A stretch of DNA of 64,000 bases from Neisseria sicca (GTDB lineage Bacteria > Pseudomonadota > Gammaproteobacteria > Burkholderiales > Neisseriaceae): contig NZ_CP072524.1 of NCBI RefSeq assembly GCF_017753665.1, positions 310,001 through 374,000 on the forward strand, read 5' to 3'. Within the stretch, counting starts at the first letter, position 1; each line of letters opens with the position of its first letter. The position numbers and the translations under genes were made by a program. Of this stretch, positions 28,024-35,246 are shown one piece after another. The notes under the pieces were generated by a model. That model worked only from the letters and a program-made list of their open reading frames with translations, searched no databases and was not told the origin of the DNA.

Positions 28024-30609
28024 TTAAACATTCACGGTCTCGGCTACTTCGTTGTAGCTGTCGATTTCGTTGAAGTTCATGTAGCGGTAGATTTGATCGC
28101 CCTGTTCGTTGATGATGCCGATGTTGGCTTGGTATTCTTCAACGGTCGGGATTTTACCCAGTTTCGAGCAAATCGCCGCCAACTCTGCCGAGCCGAGGTA
28201 AACGAAGGTGTTTTTACCCAAGCGGTTCGGGAAGTTACGGGTGGAAGTGGACATGACGGTCGCGCCTTCGTGTACTTGGGCTTGGTTACCCATACACAGC
28301 GAACAGCCCGGCATTTCCATACGCGCGCCGGCGCGGCCGAGTACGCCGTAGTGGCCTTCGTCGGACAACTCTTTCGCGTCCATTTTGGTCGGCGGCGCCA
28401 TCCACAGGCGGACGGGGATGTCGGACTTGCCTTCCAAGAGTTTGGAGGCGGCGCGGAAGTGGCCGATGTTGGTCATGCACGAACCGATGAACACTTCGTC
28501 GATTTTGGTGCCGGAACGTTCGGACATGAAGCATACGTCGTCCGGGTCGTTCGGGCAGGCGATGATCGGCTCTTTGATGTCGTCCATGTTGATTTCAATC
28601 ACGGCGGCGTATTCGGCATCTTTATCTGCTTCGAGCAGCTCTGGATTCGCCAGCCATTTTTCCATGGCTTTGATGCGGCGTTCCAAAGTGCGCGGGTCTT
28701 GATAGCCGTCGGCAATCATGTTTTTCATCAACACGACGTTGGATTTCATGTACTCGATAATCGGCTCTTTGTTGAGCTTCACGGTACAGCCGGCGGCAGA
28801 GCGCTCAGCAGACGCGTCGGTCAATTCAAAGGCTTGTTCCACTTTCAAATCAGGCAGGCCTTCGATTTCGAGGATGCGGCCGGAGAAGATGTTTTTCTTA
28901 CCGGCTTTGGCAACGGTCAGCAAACCTTGTTTAATCGCGTAAAGCGGAATGGCGTTTACCAAATCGCGCAGGGTTACGCCCGGTTGCAGCTTGCCGCTGA
29001 AACGTACCAGTACGGACTCAGGCATATCGAGCGGCATGACGCCGGTGGCTGCTGCGAAAGCCACCAAGCCGGAGCCTGCAGGGAAGGAAATACCGATAGG
29101 AAAACGGGTGTGGCTGTCGCCGCCGGTACCGACGGTATCAGGCAACAGCAGGCGGTTGAGCCATGAGTGGATCACGCCGTCTCCCGGACGCAGAGATACG
29201 CCGCCACGGGTAGAAATAAAGGCGGGCAGTTCTTTATGGGTTTTCACATCGACAGGTTTCGGATAAGCTGCGGTGTGGCAGAAAGACTGCATCACCATAT
29301 CGGCGGAGAAGCCCAAGCAAGCCAAGTCTTTCAACTCGTCGCGGGTCATCGGACCGGTGGTATCTTGTGAGCCGACCGTCGTCATGCGCGGTTCGCAATA
29401 AGTACCCGGGCGTACGCCTTGTCCTTCCGGCAGACCGCAGGCGCGACCAACCATTTTTTGCGCCAACGTGAAACCGGCTTTGCTTTCGGCAGGTGCTTGA
29501 GGCAGACGGAATTCGGTGGAAGCAGGCAGTTTCAACGCTTCGCGCGCTTTGGCGGTCAGACCTCGACCGATAATCAGGTTGATACGGCCACCGGCTTGCA
29601 CTTCGTCCAGCAATACTTGGGATTTCAGGCTGAACTCGGCAACGATTTCGCCGTTTTTCACGATTTTGCCTTCATAAGGCAGAATATCGACGACATCGCC
29701 CATTTTCAGTGCGGAAACATCGACTTCAATCGGCAGCGCGCCGGAGTCTTCTTGGGTATTGAAGAAAATCGGCGCGATTTTTCCGCCCAAACAGACGCCG
29801 CCGAAGCGTTTGTTCGGTACGAACGGGATGTCTTCGCCGGTATGCCAAATCACGGAGTTGGTCGCGGATTTGCGTGAAGAGCCGGTACCGACCACGTCGC
29901 CGACATAGGCAACGGGATGACCTTTGGCTTTGAGTTCTTCCAACAATTTAATCGGACCAACTTCGCCCGGTTTATCGGGATTGATGCCGTCGCGCGGGTT
30001 TTTCAGCATTGCCAGCGCGTGCAGCGGAATATCGGGACGGCTCCACGCGTCAGGCGCGGGAGAGAGGTCGTCCGTATTGGTTTCGCCGTCAACTTTGAAG
30101 ACGGTAACGGTGATTTTTTCGGGAACTTTGGCGCGTGAGGTAAACCATTCGGCATCCGCCCAAGATTGCAAAACTTCCTGAGCGTATTTGTTACCTTTTT
30201 CAGCTTTTTCCTGAACGTCGTGGAAAGAATCGAACATCAGAAGCGTATGTTTCAAGCCTTTAGCAGCGATTGGCGCGAGTTTGTCGTCGTCCAAGAGTTC
30301 GATTAAGGCGTGAATGTTGTAACCGCCGAGCATCGTACCTAAGAGTTCTGTCGCATATTCGGGGGAAACCAACGGGCTGGATGCGCTGCCTTCGGCAACA
30401 GCAGCCAGGAATGAGGCTTTGACTTTGGCGGCATCGTCCACACCGGGCGGAACACGGTGGGCAAGCAGTTCAACCAAGAATTCACCTTCGCCTGCGGGCG
30501 GGTTTTTCAGCAGCTCGACCAAATCAGCGGTTTGCTGCGCGTTCAAAGGGAGGGGGGGGATACCGAGGGCGGCGCGCTCGGCGGCGGCTTTGCGATAGGC
30601 TTCTAACAT
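28024..30609 (-). CDS. acnB: Aconitate hydratase B
   Basis: The main TCA-cycle aconitase, isomerising citrate and isocitrate with a 4Fe-4S cluster. The frame is open to 30711, but the ATG at 30609 gives MLEAYRKAAAERAALGIPPLPL, matching the AcnB N-terminus, and GGAACAAAGAG lies just upstream. From there it has 861 residues against 865 in E. coli. Order: HEAT-like domain (about 1-160), swivel domain with VGDVVGTGSSRKSATNS, and a catalytic core with SFCHTAAYPKPVDVK, GGDSHTRFP, GSCMTNIGHF and the cluster cysteines in MPGCSLCMGN. Confidence 0.97.
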   Translation of the reverse strand: MLEAYRKAAAERAALGIPPLPLNAQQTADLVELLKNPPAGEGEFLVELLAHRVPPGVDDAAKVKASFLAAVAEGSASSPLVSPEYATELLGTMLGGYNIHALIELLDDDKLAPIAAKGLKHTLLMFDSFHDVQEKAEKGNKYAQEVLQSWADAEWFTSRAKVPEKITVTVFKVDGETNTDDLSPAPDAWSRPDIPLHALAMLKNPRDGINPDKPGEVGPIKLLEELKAKGHPVAYVGDVVGTGSSRKSATNSVIWHTGEDIPFVPNKRFGGVCLGGKIAPIFFNTQEDSGALPIEVDVSALKMGDVVDILPYEGKIVKNGEIVAEFSLKSQVLLDEVQAGGRINLIIGRGLTAKAREALKLPASTEFRLPQAPAESKAGFTLAQKMVGRACGLPEGQGVRPGTYCEPRMTTVGSQDTTGPMTRDELKDLACLGFSADMVMQSFCHTAAYPKPVDVKTHKELPAFISTRGGVSLRPGDGVIHSWLNRLLLPDTVGTGGDSHTRFPIGISFPAGSGLVAFAAATGVMPLDMPESVLVRFSGKLQPGVTLRDLVNAIPLYAIKQGLLTVAKAGKKNIFSGRILEIEGLPDLKVEQAFELTDASAERSAAGCTVKLNKEPIIEYMKSNVVLMKNMIADGYQDPRTLERRIKAMEKWLANPELLEADKDAEYAAVIEINMDDIKEPIIACPNDPDDVCFMSERSGTKIDEVFIGSCMTNIGHFRAASKLLEGKSDIPVRLWMAPPTKMDAKELSDEGHYGVLGRAGARMEMPGCSLCMGNQAQVHEGATVMSTSTRNFPNRLGKNTFVYLGSAELAAICSKLGKIPTVEEYQANIGIINEQGDQIYRYMNFNEIDSYNEVAETVNV

Positions 30610-30784
30610 CTCTTTGTTCCTTTTTTCTGTTTTTTCTTCTGACCGTTGCAAATGATTTGCAATCAAAGAATTGTAAACAATTCTTTTGGGTATCATAGAC
30701 CAGTTTGGCAAAAATTGGAATATTTATGTTATCGGATGTAATAGGTGTTTGCTATTGAAACGAATTATCTTGAAAAATACGAAA

Positions 30785-30816
30785 AGGTCGTCTGAAAACA
30801 GGGTTTCAGACGACCT
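30785..30816. terminator. DUS inverted-pair terminator
   Basis: AGGTCGTCTGAA (30785-30796) and TTCAGACGACCT (30805-30816) downstream of clpX, with an 8-base loop. Confidence 0.88.
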
Positions 30817-30849
30817 TTTATGTTTTATCGGAATGACCGGCTCGTTCTT

Positions 30850-32118
30850 TTACCGGGCGTTTGCCTGATATTCGCTTCCGTCTTCGCGCAAGAGCTTGGG
30901 CTGTTCGCCTTTCTCGATGACGTTTTTACCGATGACAACTTTGGCCACGCCTTTCAAATCAGGCAGTTGATACATGGTATCCAACAGGCAGCGTTCAACG
31001 ATGGAGCGCAGGCCGCGCGCGCCGGTTTTACGTTCCATTGCCTGACGGGCAATGCTGCGCAGGGCTTCTTCTTCAAATTCCAATTCGACATTTTCCATGC
31101 CGAACAGGGTTTGATATTGTTTCACCAAAGCATTTTTCGGCTCGGTCAAAATGTTCACCAATGCGTCTTCGTCCAATTCCGCCAGCGTGGCGATAACAGG
31201 CAGACGGCCGATTAACTCGGGAATCAGACCGAATTTAATCAAGTCTTCAGGCTCAACGATTTCAAACAATCCGGTAATGTCGGCATTTTCGTCCTTGCTG
31301 TGAACGGACGCACCGAAACCGATACCGCCTTTTTCAGTACGTTGACGGATCACTTTTTCCAAGCCTGCAAACGCGCCGCCACAGATAAACAGGATGTTGG
31401 TCGTATCGACGTTGATAAATTCCTGATTCGGATGTTTGCGGCCGCCTTGGGGCGGAACGCTGGCAACCGTACCTTCAATCAGTTTCAGCAAGGCTTGTTG
31501 CACGCCTTCGCCGGATACGTCGCGGGTAATTGACGGGTTGTCGCTTTTACGCGAGATTTTGTCGATTTCGTCGATATAGACGATGCCGCGCTGGGCTTTT
31601 TCAACATCGAAATCGCATTTACCCAAAAGCTTGGTAATGATTTGCTCAACATCTTCACCGACGTAACCCGCCTCAGTCAGCGTGGTCGCGTCCGCCATGA
31701 CGAACGGCACGTCCAGTTTGCGCGCCAAAGACTGCGCCAACAGCGTTTTACCCGAACCGGTCGGACCGATAAGCAGGATGTTGGATTTCGACAACTCGAC
31801 GTTGCCGTTGGCTTTGGGATGGCGTAGGCGTTTGTAATGGTTGTACACCGAAACCGCCAAGGCTTTCTTGGCTTGTTCCTGACCGATAACGTGGTCGTTG
31901 AGGTTGGCGACAATTTCAGCAGGCGTGGGCAGTTTGTTGTTTGGATGGGACGCATCCGTTGCAGATTTTTCTTCAGAGAGGTCGTCTGAACTTTGCAGCA
32001 TGACGCCGCAAGTTTCTACACATTCGTTACAGATAAAAGCGTTTTCGCCTTCAATCAGGTTTTTGACTTCATGCTCGGATTTTCCGCAAAACGAGCAGGA
32101 GCGTTTTTCTTCAGTCAT
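30850..32118 (-). CDS. clpX: ClpX ATPase subunit of ClpXP protease
   Basis: Unfolds tagged proteins and feeds them to ClpP. The 422-residue protein has the N-terminal zinc-binding domain (Cys 8, 11, 30 and 33), a linker, then the AAA+ core with Walker A GPTGSGKT and Walker B IVYIDEIDK, and the C-terminal small domain. A DUS in the opposite orientation (31979-31990) codes for SSDDL exactly in the variable linker between the zinc domain and the ATPase. clpP is not adjacent in this window. Confidence 0.97.
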   Translation of the reverse strand: MTEEKRSCSFCGKSEHEVKNLIEGENAFICNECVETCGVMLQSSDDLSEEKSATDASHPNNKLPTPAEIVANLNDHVIGQEQAKKALAVSVYNHYKRLRHPKANGNVELSKSNILLIGPTGSGKTLLAQSLARKLDVPFVMADATTLTEAGYVGEDVEQIITKLLGKCDFDVEKAQRGIVYIDEIDKISRKSDNPSITRDVSGEGVQQALLKLIEGTVASVPPQGGRKHPNQEFINVDTTNILFICGGAFAGLEKVIRQRTEKGGIGFGASVHSKDENADITGLFEIVEPEDLIKFGLIPELIGRLPVIATLAELDEDALVNILTEPKNALVKQYQTLFGMENVELEFEEEALRSIARQAMERKTGARGLRSIVERCLLDTMYQLPDLKGVAKVVIGKNVIEKGEQPKLLREDGSEYQANAR

Positions 32119-32438
32119 AATTTATCTTCTGTTTTCAAGCAATATCGGCAAACCGTTATCCGAATGTTGCGGGAACGGTTTTCGGCAAAGTCGGTAAGTA
32201 TAATCAGTATCTTAAGGTTTATCAAATACCGTATGGGAAGCTGTTTGGCGTAAGGTTTTCAGACGACCCTCCGACGCATAGCAACACGCCATAATTTCCC
32301 ATCCTTAAGATTGTTTCCAATTTGGGAAAAAGATGCAAACAAACGCAAAAAAGCCGTATTAAACTTTACATTTTGTTGTATTTTAAGCAAAATATCTCCT
32401 TTAATAATTCATTTGTCTTAAATTCTACTGGTTGAAGT
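32119..32438. other. clpX-pbpG divergent spacer
   Basis: 320 bases between divergent genes. It carries one DUS-like TTCAGACGACCC (about 32259). The pbpG side is very AT-rich and likely holds its promoter. No gene is seen. Confidence 0.6.
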
Positions 32439-33380
32439 ATGTCGGTTATGAAATTTTATAAAACACTTAGTGCAGCCTGTTTGGGTATGGCTTTGGCTGT
32501 TGCCGCCGCCCCTGCCGCTGCAGACGATATGGACGTTTTGGGTCAATTTTTGGAACAGAATTTTCCAACCCAAAATGACCCGATGGAAGCTTTCGCATTA
32601 AGCCACGCACAAAAAATCGAAGCTCAGGCGATGATGGCGGGGCCGCTTTTGACATCGCAGGCCGCCCTGATTTTTAACAATAAAACAGGTGAAATCCTGT
32701 ATCAGAAAAACGCAGACCGCGTGATGCCGATTGCGTCCATTTCCAAACTAATGAGCGCAATGGTCGTTTTGGACGCGCGTTTGGATATGAACGAGCGCAT
32801 TACCATTACGGCTGATGAAATCGACCGCCTGAAAGGCACAGGTAGCCGCCTTGCCGTCGGCACGACGCTGACGCGCGGCGAATTGCTGCACCTGAGCCTG
32901 ATGAGCAGCGAAAACCGCGCAACACACGCGCTGGGCCGCACCTATCCGGGCGGTATGTCGGCGTTTGTTGCTGCCATGAATGCAAAAGCGCAAAGCCTGG
33001 GCATGTATAGCAGCCGTTTCTACGAACCTACCGGTCTGAATTTCCAAAACGTATCAACTGCCCACGATTTAAACCGTATGGTCGCTGCGGCGAGCAAATA
33101 TCCGCTCATCAGCAAAAACTCAACCTCCAACTACGGCTCGGTTTGGACGGCAAACGGCCGCCAAAACTATAAAAACTCCAATGCCCTCGTGCGCGAAGGC
33201 AGTTGGAACATCGAGCTTCAGAAAACCGGTTATATCCGCGAAGCAGGACGCTCGATGGTGGTTAAGGCAAACGTCCAAAACCAACCGATTACCATCGTAT
33301 TGCTGAACTCGCCAACCTCGACAACCCGCGTAAACGACGCGCGTAAGATCGAATCTTGGATGTTGCAGCGCCGCTCTTAA
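32439..33380 (+). CDS. pbpG: D-alanyl-D-alanine endopeptidase (PBP7-like)
   Basis: A periplasmic low-molecular-weight penicillin-binding protein of family S11 that cuts peptidoglycan cross-links. The 313-residue precursor has a signal peptide (about 1-28, ending PAAA), the catalytic SISK motif around 104-107, SEN of the second motif around 162, and KTG around 266. Length and motifs fit PbpG. ATG at 32439 or the in-frame ATG at 32448 could start it, and neither has a strong ribosome-binding site. A hairpin with an AT-dialect DUS follows. Confidence 0.93.
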   Translation: MSVMKFYKTLSAACLGMALAVAAAPAAADDMDVLGQFLEQNFPTQNDPMEAFALSHAQKIEAQAMMAGPLLTSQAALIFNNKTGEILYQKNADRVMPIASISKLMSAMVVLDARLDMNERITITADEIDRLKGTGSRLAVGTTLTRGELLHLSLMSSENRATHALGRTYPGGMSAFVAAMNAKAQSLGMYSSRFYEPTGLNFQNVSTAHDLNRMVAAASKYPLISKNSTSNYGSVWTANGRQNYKNSNALVREGSWNIELQKTGYIREAGRSMVVKANVQNQPITIVLLNSPTSTTRVNDARKIESWMLQRRS

Positions 33381-33390
33381 AATACTTGTT

Positions 33391-33416
33391 ATGCCGTCTG
33401 AAAATCAGGCGGCATT
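33391..33416 (+). terminator. Terminator containing an AT-dialect DUS
   Basis: ATGCCGTCTGAA (33391-33402) starts a short hairpin, GCCGTCTGA with TCAGGCGGC, followed by ATTTTATTTT. This is the 12-mer of N. meningitidis and N. gonorrhoeae, out of place among the AGGTCG copies here. Confidence 0.85.
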
Positions 33417-33502
33417 TTATTTTATGGTCAGTAGGTGAAAACGGAAGGCGTTTTGTACGGTTTTGGTTTCAATCTTTTGTCGGGCATCAAGGAATTTTTG
33501 AA

Positions 33503-34288
33503 ATGAACAAAATCAATAAAATGAACAAAATCAGTAAAAAGTACGGATTATGGCTCGGGGTTGCAGCATTGGCGGGTTGTACTTCTGTCGCCGATATGGT
33601 GGGATACGATACGGCTGCTTTGAATGAAGGAGCCGAGCGAAACTATATACAGGTTGTACAAAAAGCGCGCAGCCAGAATGCGCTGGATGTCAGCTCTCCG
33701 ACGGCGCAGCGTGTTCATCGGGTGTTTTCCCGACTGGTTCCGTACGCCAACCGCGCCAACCGTACCGGCATACCTTTTAATTGGCAGATGAACGTTATCC
33801 GCAGCAACGAGTTGAATGCTTGGGCGATGCCGGGCGGAAAAATGGCGGTATATACCGGTATGGTTGAACGTTTGCAACTGACGGATGATGAAATCGCCGC
33901 AGTCATCGGGCATGAAATGACCCATGCCCTGCTCGAACACAGCAAAAAAGCCATCGGAGGTCAGGTATTGACCGGCTTGGGCGGTTCTATTTTGGCAGGT
34001 GCCGTCGGTTTGGACGGAAATTTGGTCGGCGTTGGAACAGATTTATTGGCAACCAAACCTTTTTCGCGTCATCAGGAAAGCGAGGCAGATGCGGGAGGCG
34101 TCCGCCTGATGGCTCAGGCAGGTTACAATCCGCAGGCGGCAATCAGCGTATGGGAAAAAATGAATAGGGCGCAAGGCGGCAGTCAGGTTGCCATCTTGTC
34201 AACCCATCCCGCCAACAATACCCGTATCGAAGCAATCCGCAGGATGTTGCCGGAAGTTATGCCTATTTATCACCAAAATAAACGCTGA
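33503..34288 (+). CDS. M48-family metallopeptidase lipoprotein
   Basis: A zinc metalloprotease related to BepA/LoiP, likely acting in outer-membrane quality control. The frame is open further upstream, but the ATG at 33503 (MNKINKMNKISKK) directly precedes a lipoprotein signal with lipobox LAGC. The zinc site HEMTH is around 139 and the third ligand region ESEADAGG around 193. Length from this start is 261 residues. A short oligonucleotide is repeated at the N-terminus (AACAAAATCA twice), giving INK/ISK repeats. Confidence 0.9.
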   Translation: MNKINKMNKISKKYGLWLGVAALAGCTSVADMVGYDTAALNEGAERNYIQVVQKARSQNALDVSSPTAQRVHRVFSRLVPYANRANRTGIPFNWQMNVIRSNELNAWAMPGGKMAVYTGMVERLQLTDDEIAAVIGHEMTHALLEHSKKAIGGQVLTGLGGSILAGAVGLDGNLVGVGTDLLATKPFSRHQESEADAGGVRLMAQAGYNPQAAISVWEKMNRAQGGSQVAILSTHPANNTRIEAIRRMLPEVMPIYHQNKR

Positions 34289-34324
34289 TATTTTGTGTTG
34301 ATGGATATTTTCAAACTGTTTTAG

Positions 34325-34336
34325 AGGTCGTCTGAA
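34325..34336 (+). repeat. Single DUS
   Basis: AGGTCGTCTGAA between the M48 gene and the first miniature element. Confidence 0.9.
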
Positions 34337-34388
34337 AACCGAGTATCCAACCAATAGAGATATTTGGATAGTAAAAGGAAAACATATG

Positions 34389-34570
34389 GAGACCTTTGCA
34401 ATAACATAGGTTACTAAAATTTTATGCTCAATCTCATTTTCAAAATTCAAAACCTTTCTGATTTTTCCTACTTTTTGCTCAATATTAGGAAGGTTTTAGG
34501 CAATTGAAAATTTTTTGGCGCATTTTTATGCGTCAAATTTCGTTAACAGACTATTTTTGCAAAGGTCTCA
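34389..34570. repeat. 182-bp miniature element, copy A
   Basis: Terminal inverted repeats GAGACCTTTGCAA and TTGCAAAGGTCTC bound a non-coding AT-rich body that ends in GGCGCATTTTTATGCGTCAA. A near copy lies at 34870-35150. The tips match those of IS1106-type elements, so the parent transposase may be the same. The right end stops one base before the next gene's ATG. Confidence 0.85.
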
Positions 34571-34571
34571 T

Positions 34572-34811
34572 ATGATTAAGCCGATTATTTTAATCCTCGC
34601 GGCTGCAACTACTTTGTCAGCTTGCAATACTCTTGAGAAAGAAAGTGTACCGATGACCGGTATGCCCAATCCGGCTTCAGAATTTTGCGTGAAACAGGGC
34701 GGTAAGCTGGAAATCAAAAAAGACAAAGATGGCGGAGAGTATGGGATGTGCCATCTGCCTGACGGTATTGTTGTGGAAGAGTGGGCGTATTTCCGCCAAC
34801 ACAACAAATAA
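34572..34811 (+). CDS. Small DUF333-type lipoprotein
   Basis: A 79-residue lipoprotein: lipobox LSAC at about residues 14-17, then a DUF333 domain (NPASEFCVKQGGKLEI, then GGEYGMCHLPDGIVVEEWAYF). Some relatives are labelled putative hemolysins, but the function is unknown. The ATG at 34572 has its only good ribosome-binding sequence, AAAGG at 34561-34565, inside the right tip of the miniature element, at 6-base spacing. A longer frame from 34515 would read through the element and bury the signal peptide, so I reject it. The gene is bracketed by two same-orientation element copies. Confidence 0.85.
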   Translation: MIKPIILILAAATTLSACNTLEKESVPMTGMPNPASEFCVKQGGKLEIKKDKDGGEYGMCHLPDGIVVEEWAYFRQHNK

Positions 34812-34827
34812 GTTACAAGAGTTAAAA

Positions 34828-34858
34828 AGGTCGTCTGAAACATCTTTTCAGACGACCT
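34828..34858 (+). terminator. DUS inverted-pair terminator
   Basis: AGGTCGTCTGAA (34828-34839) and TTCAGACGACCT (34847-34858), then TTTT, close the DUF333 gene. Confidence 0.9.
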
Positions 34859-34869
34859 TTTTATATGAG

Positions 34870-35150
34870 GAGACCTTTGCAATAACATGAGTTATTAAAA
34901 TTTTATGCCCAATACCATTTTTATAGTGGATTAAATTTAAATCAGGACAAGGCGACGAAGCCGCAGACATTACAAATATTAAGGCAAGGCGAGGTAACGC
35001 CGTACTGGTTTAAATTTAATCCACTATAAAATGAAGAACCTCCCTGATTTCTTCCACTTTTTTCTCAATATCAGTTTAGCCAATTGAAAATTTTTTTGGC
35101 GCATTTTTATGCGTCAAATTTCGTTAACGTACCATTTTTGCAAAGGTCTC
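34870..35150. repeat. Miniature element, copy B, interrupted by a Correia element
   Basis: Same ends, orientation and body as copy A at 34389-34570, but split by a 107-base Correia element (34922-35028). Without the insert it would be 174 bases. Confidence 0.85.
34922..35028. repeat. Correia element (CREE) nested in miniature element B
   Basis: Inverted ends TATAGTGGATTAAATTTAAA and TTTAAATTTAATCCACTATA flank the typical core (CAAGGCGACGAAGCCGCAGAC, here 34948 onward). This is the short form of about 105 bases. Correia elements insert at TA. Confidence 0.93.
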
Positions 35151-35172
35151 AGATTGAAAACTTTGAGAATAT

Positions 35173-35212
35173 ATTGAAAAAGCCGGCAAACATTATGTTT
35201 GTCGGCTTTTTA
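35173..35212. terminator. Bidirectional terminator next to tdfH
   Basis: AAAAAGCCGGCAAACA and TGTTTGTCGGCTTTTT form a strong stem with A and T tails, just past the tdfH stop. Confidence 0.88.
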
Positions 35213-35246
35213 GTCAGTACAGTATTAAGAATGCTGACGGTTAGGT

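Noticed and set aside
28021..29166. A 381-residue open frame antisense to acnB
   Set aside because: Antisense to a gene with full-length family similarity; composition is that of a mirror frame.
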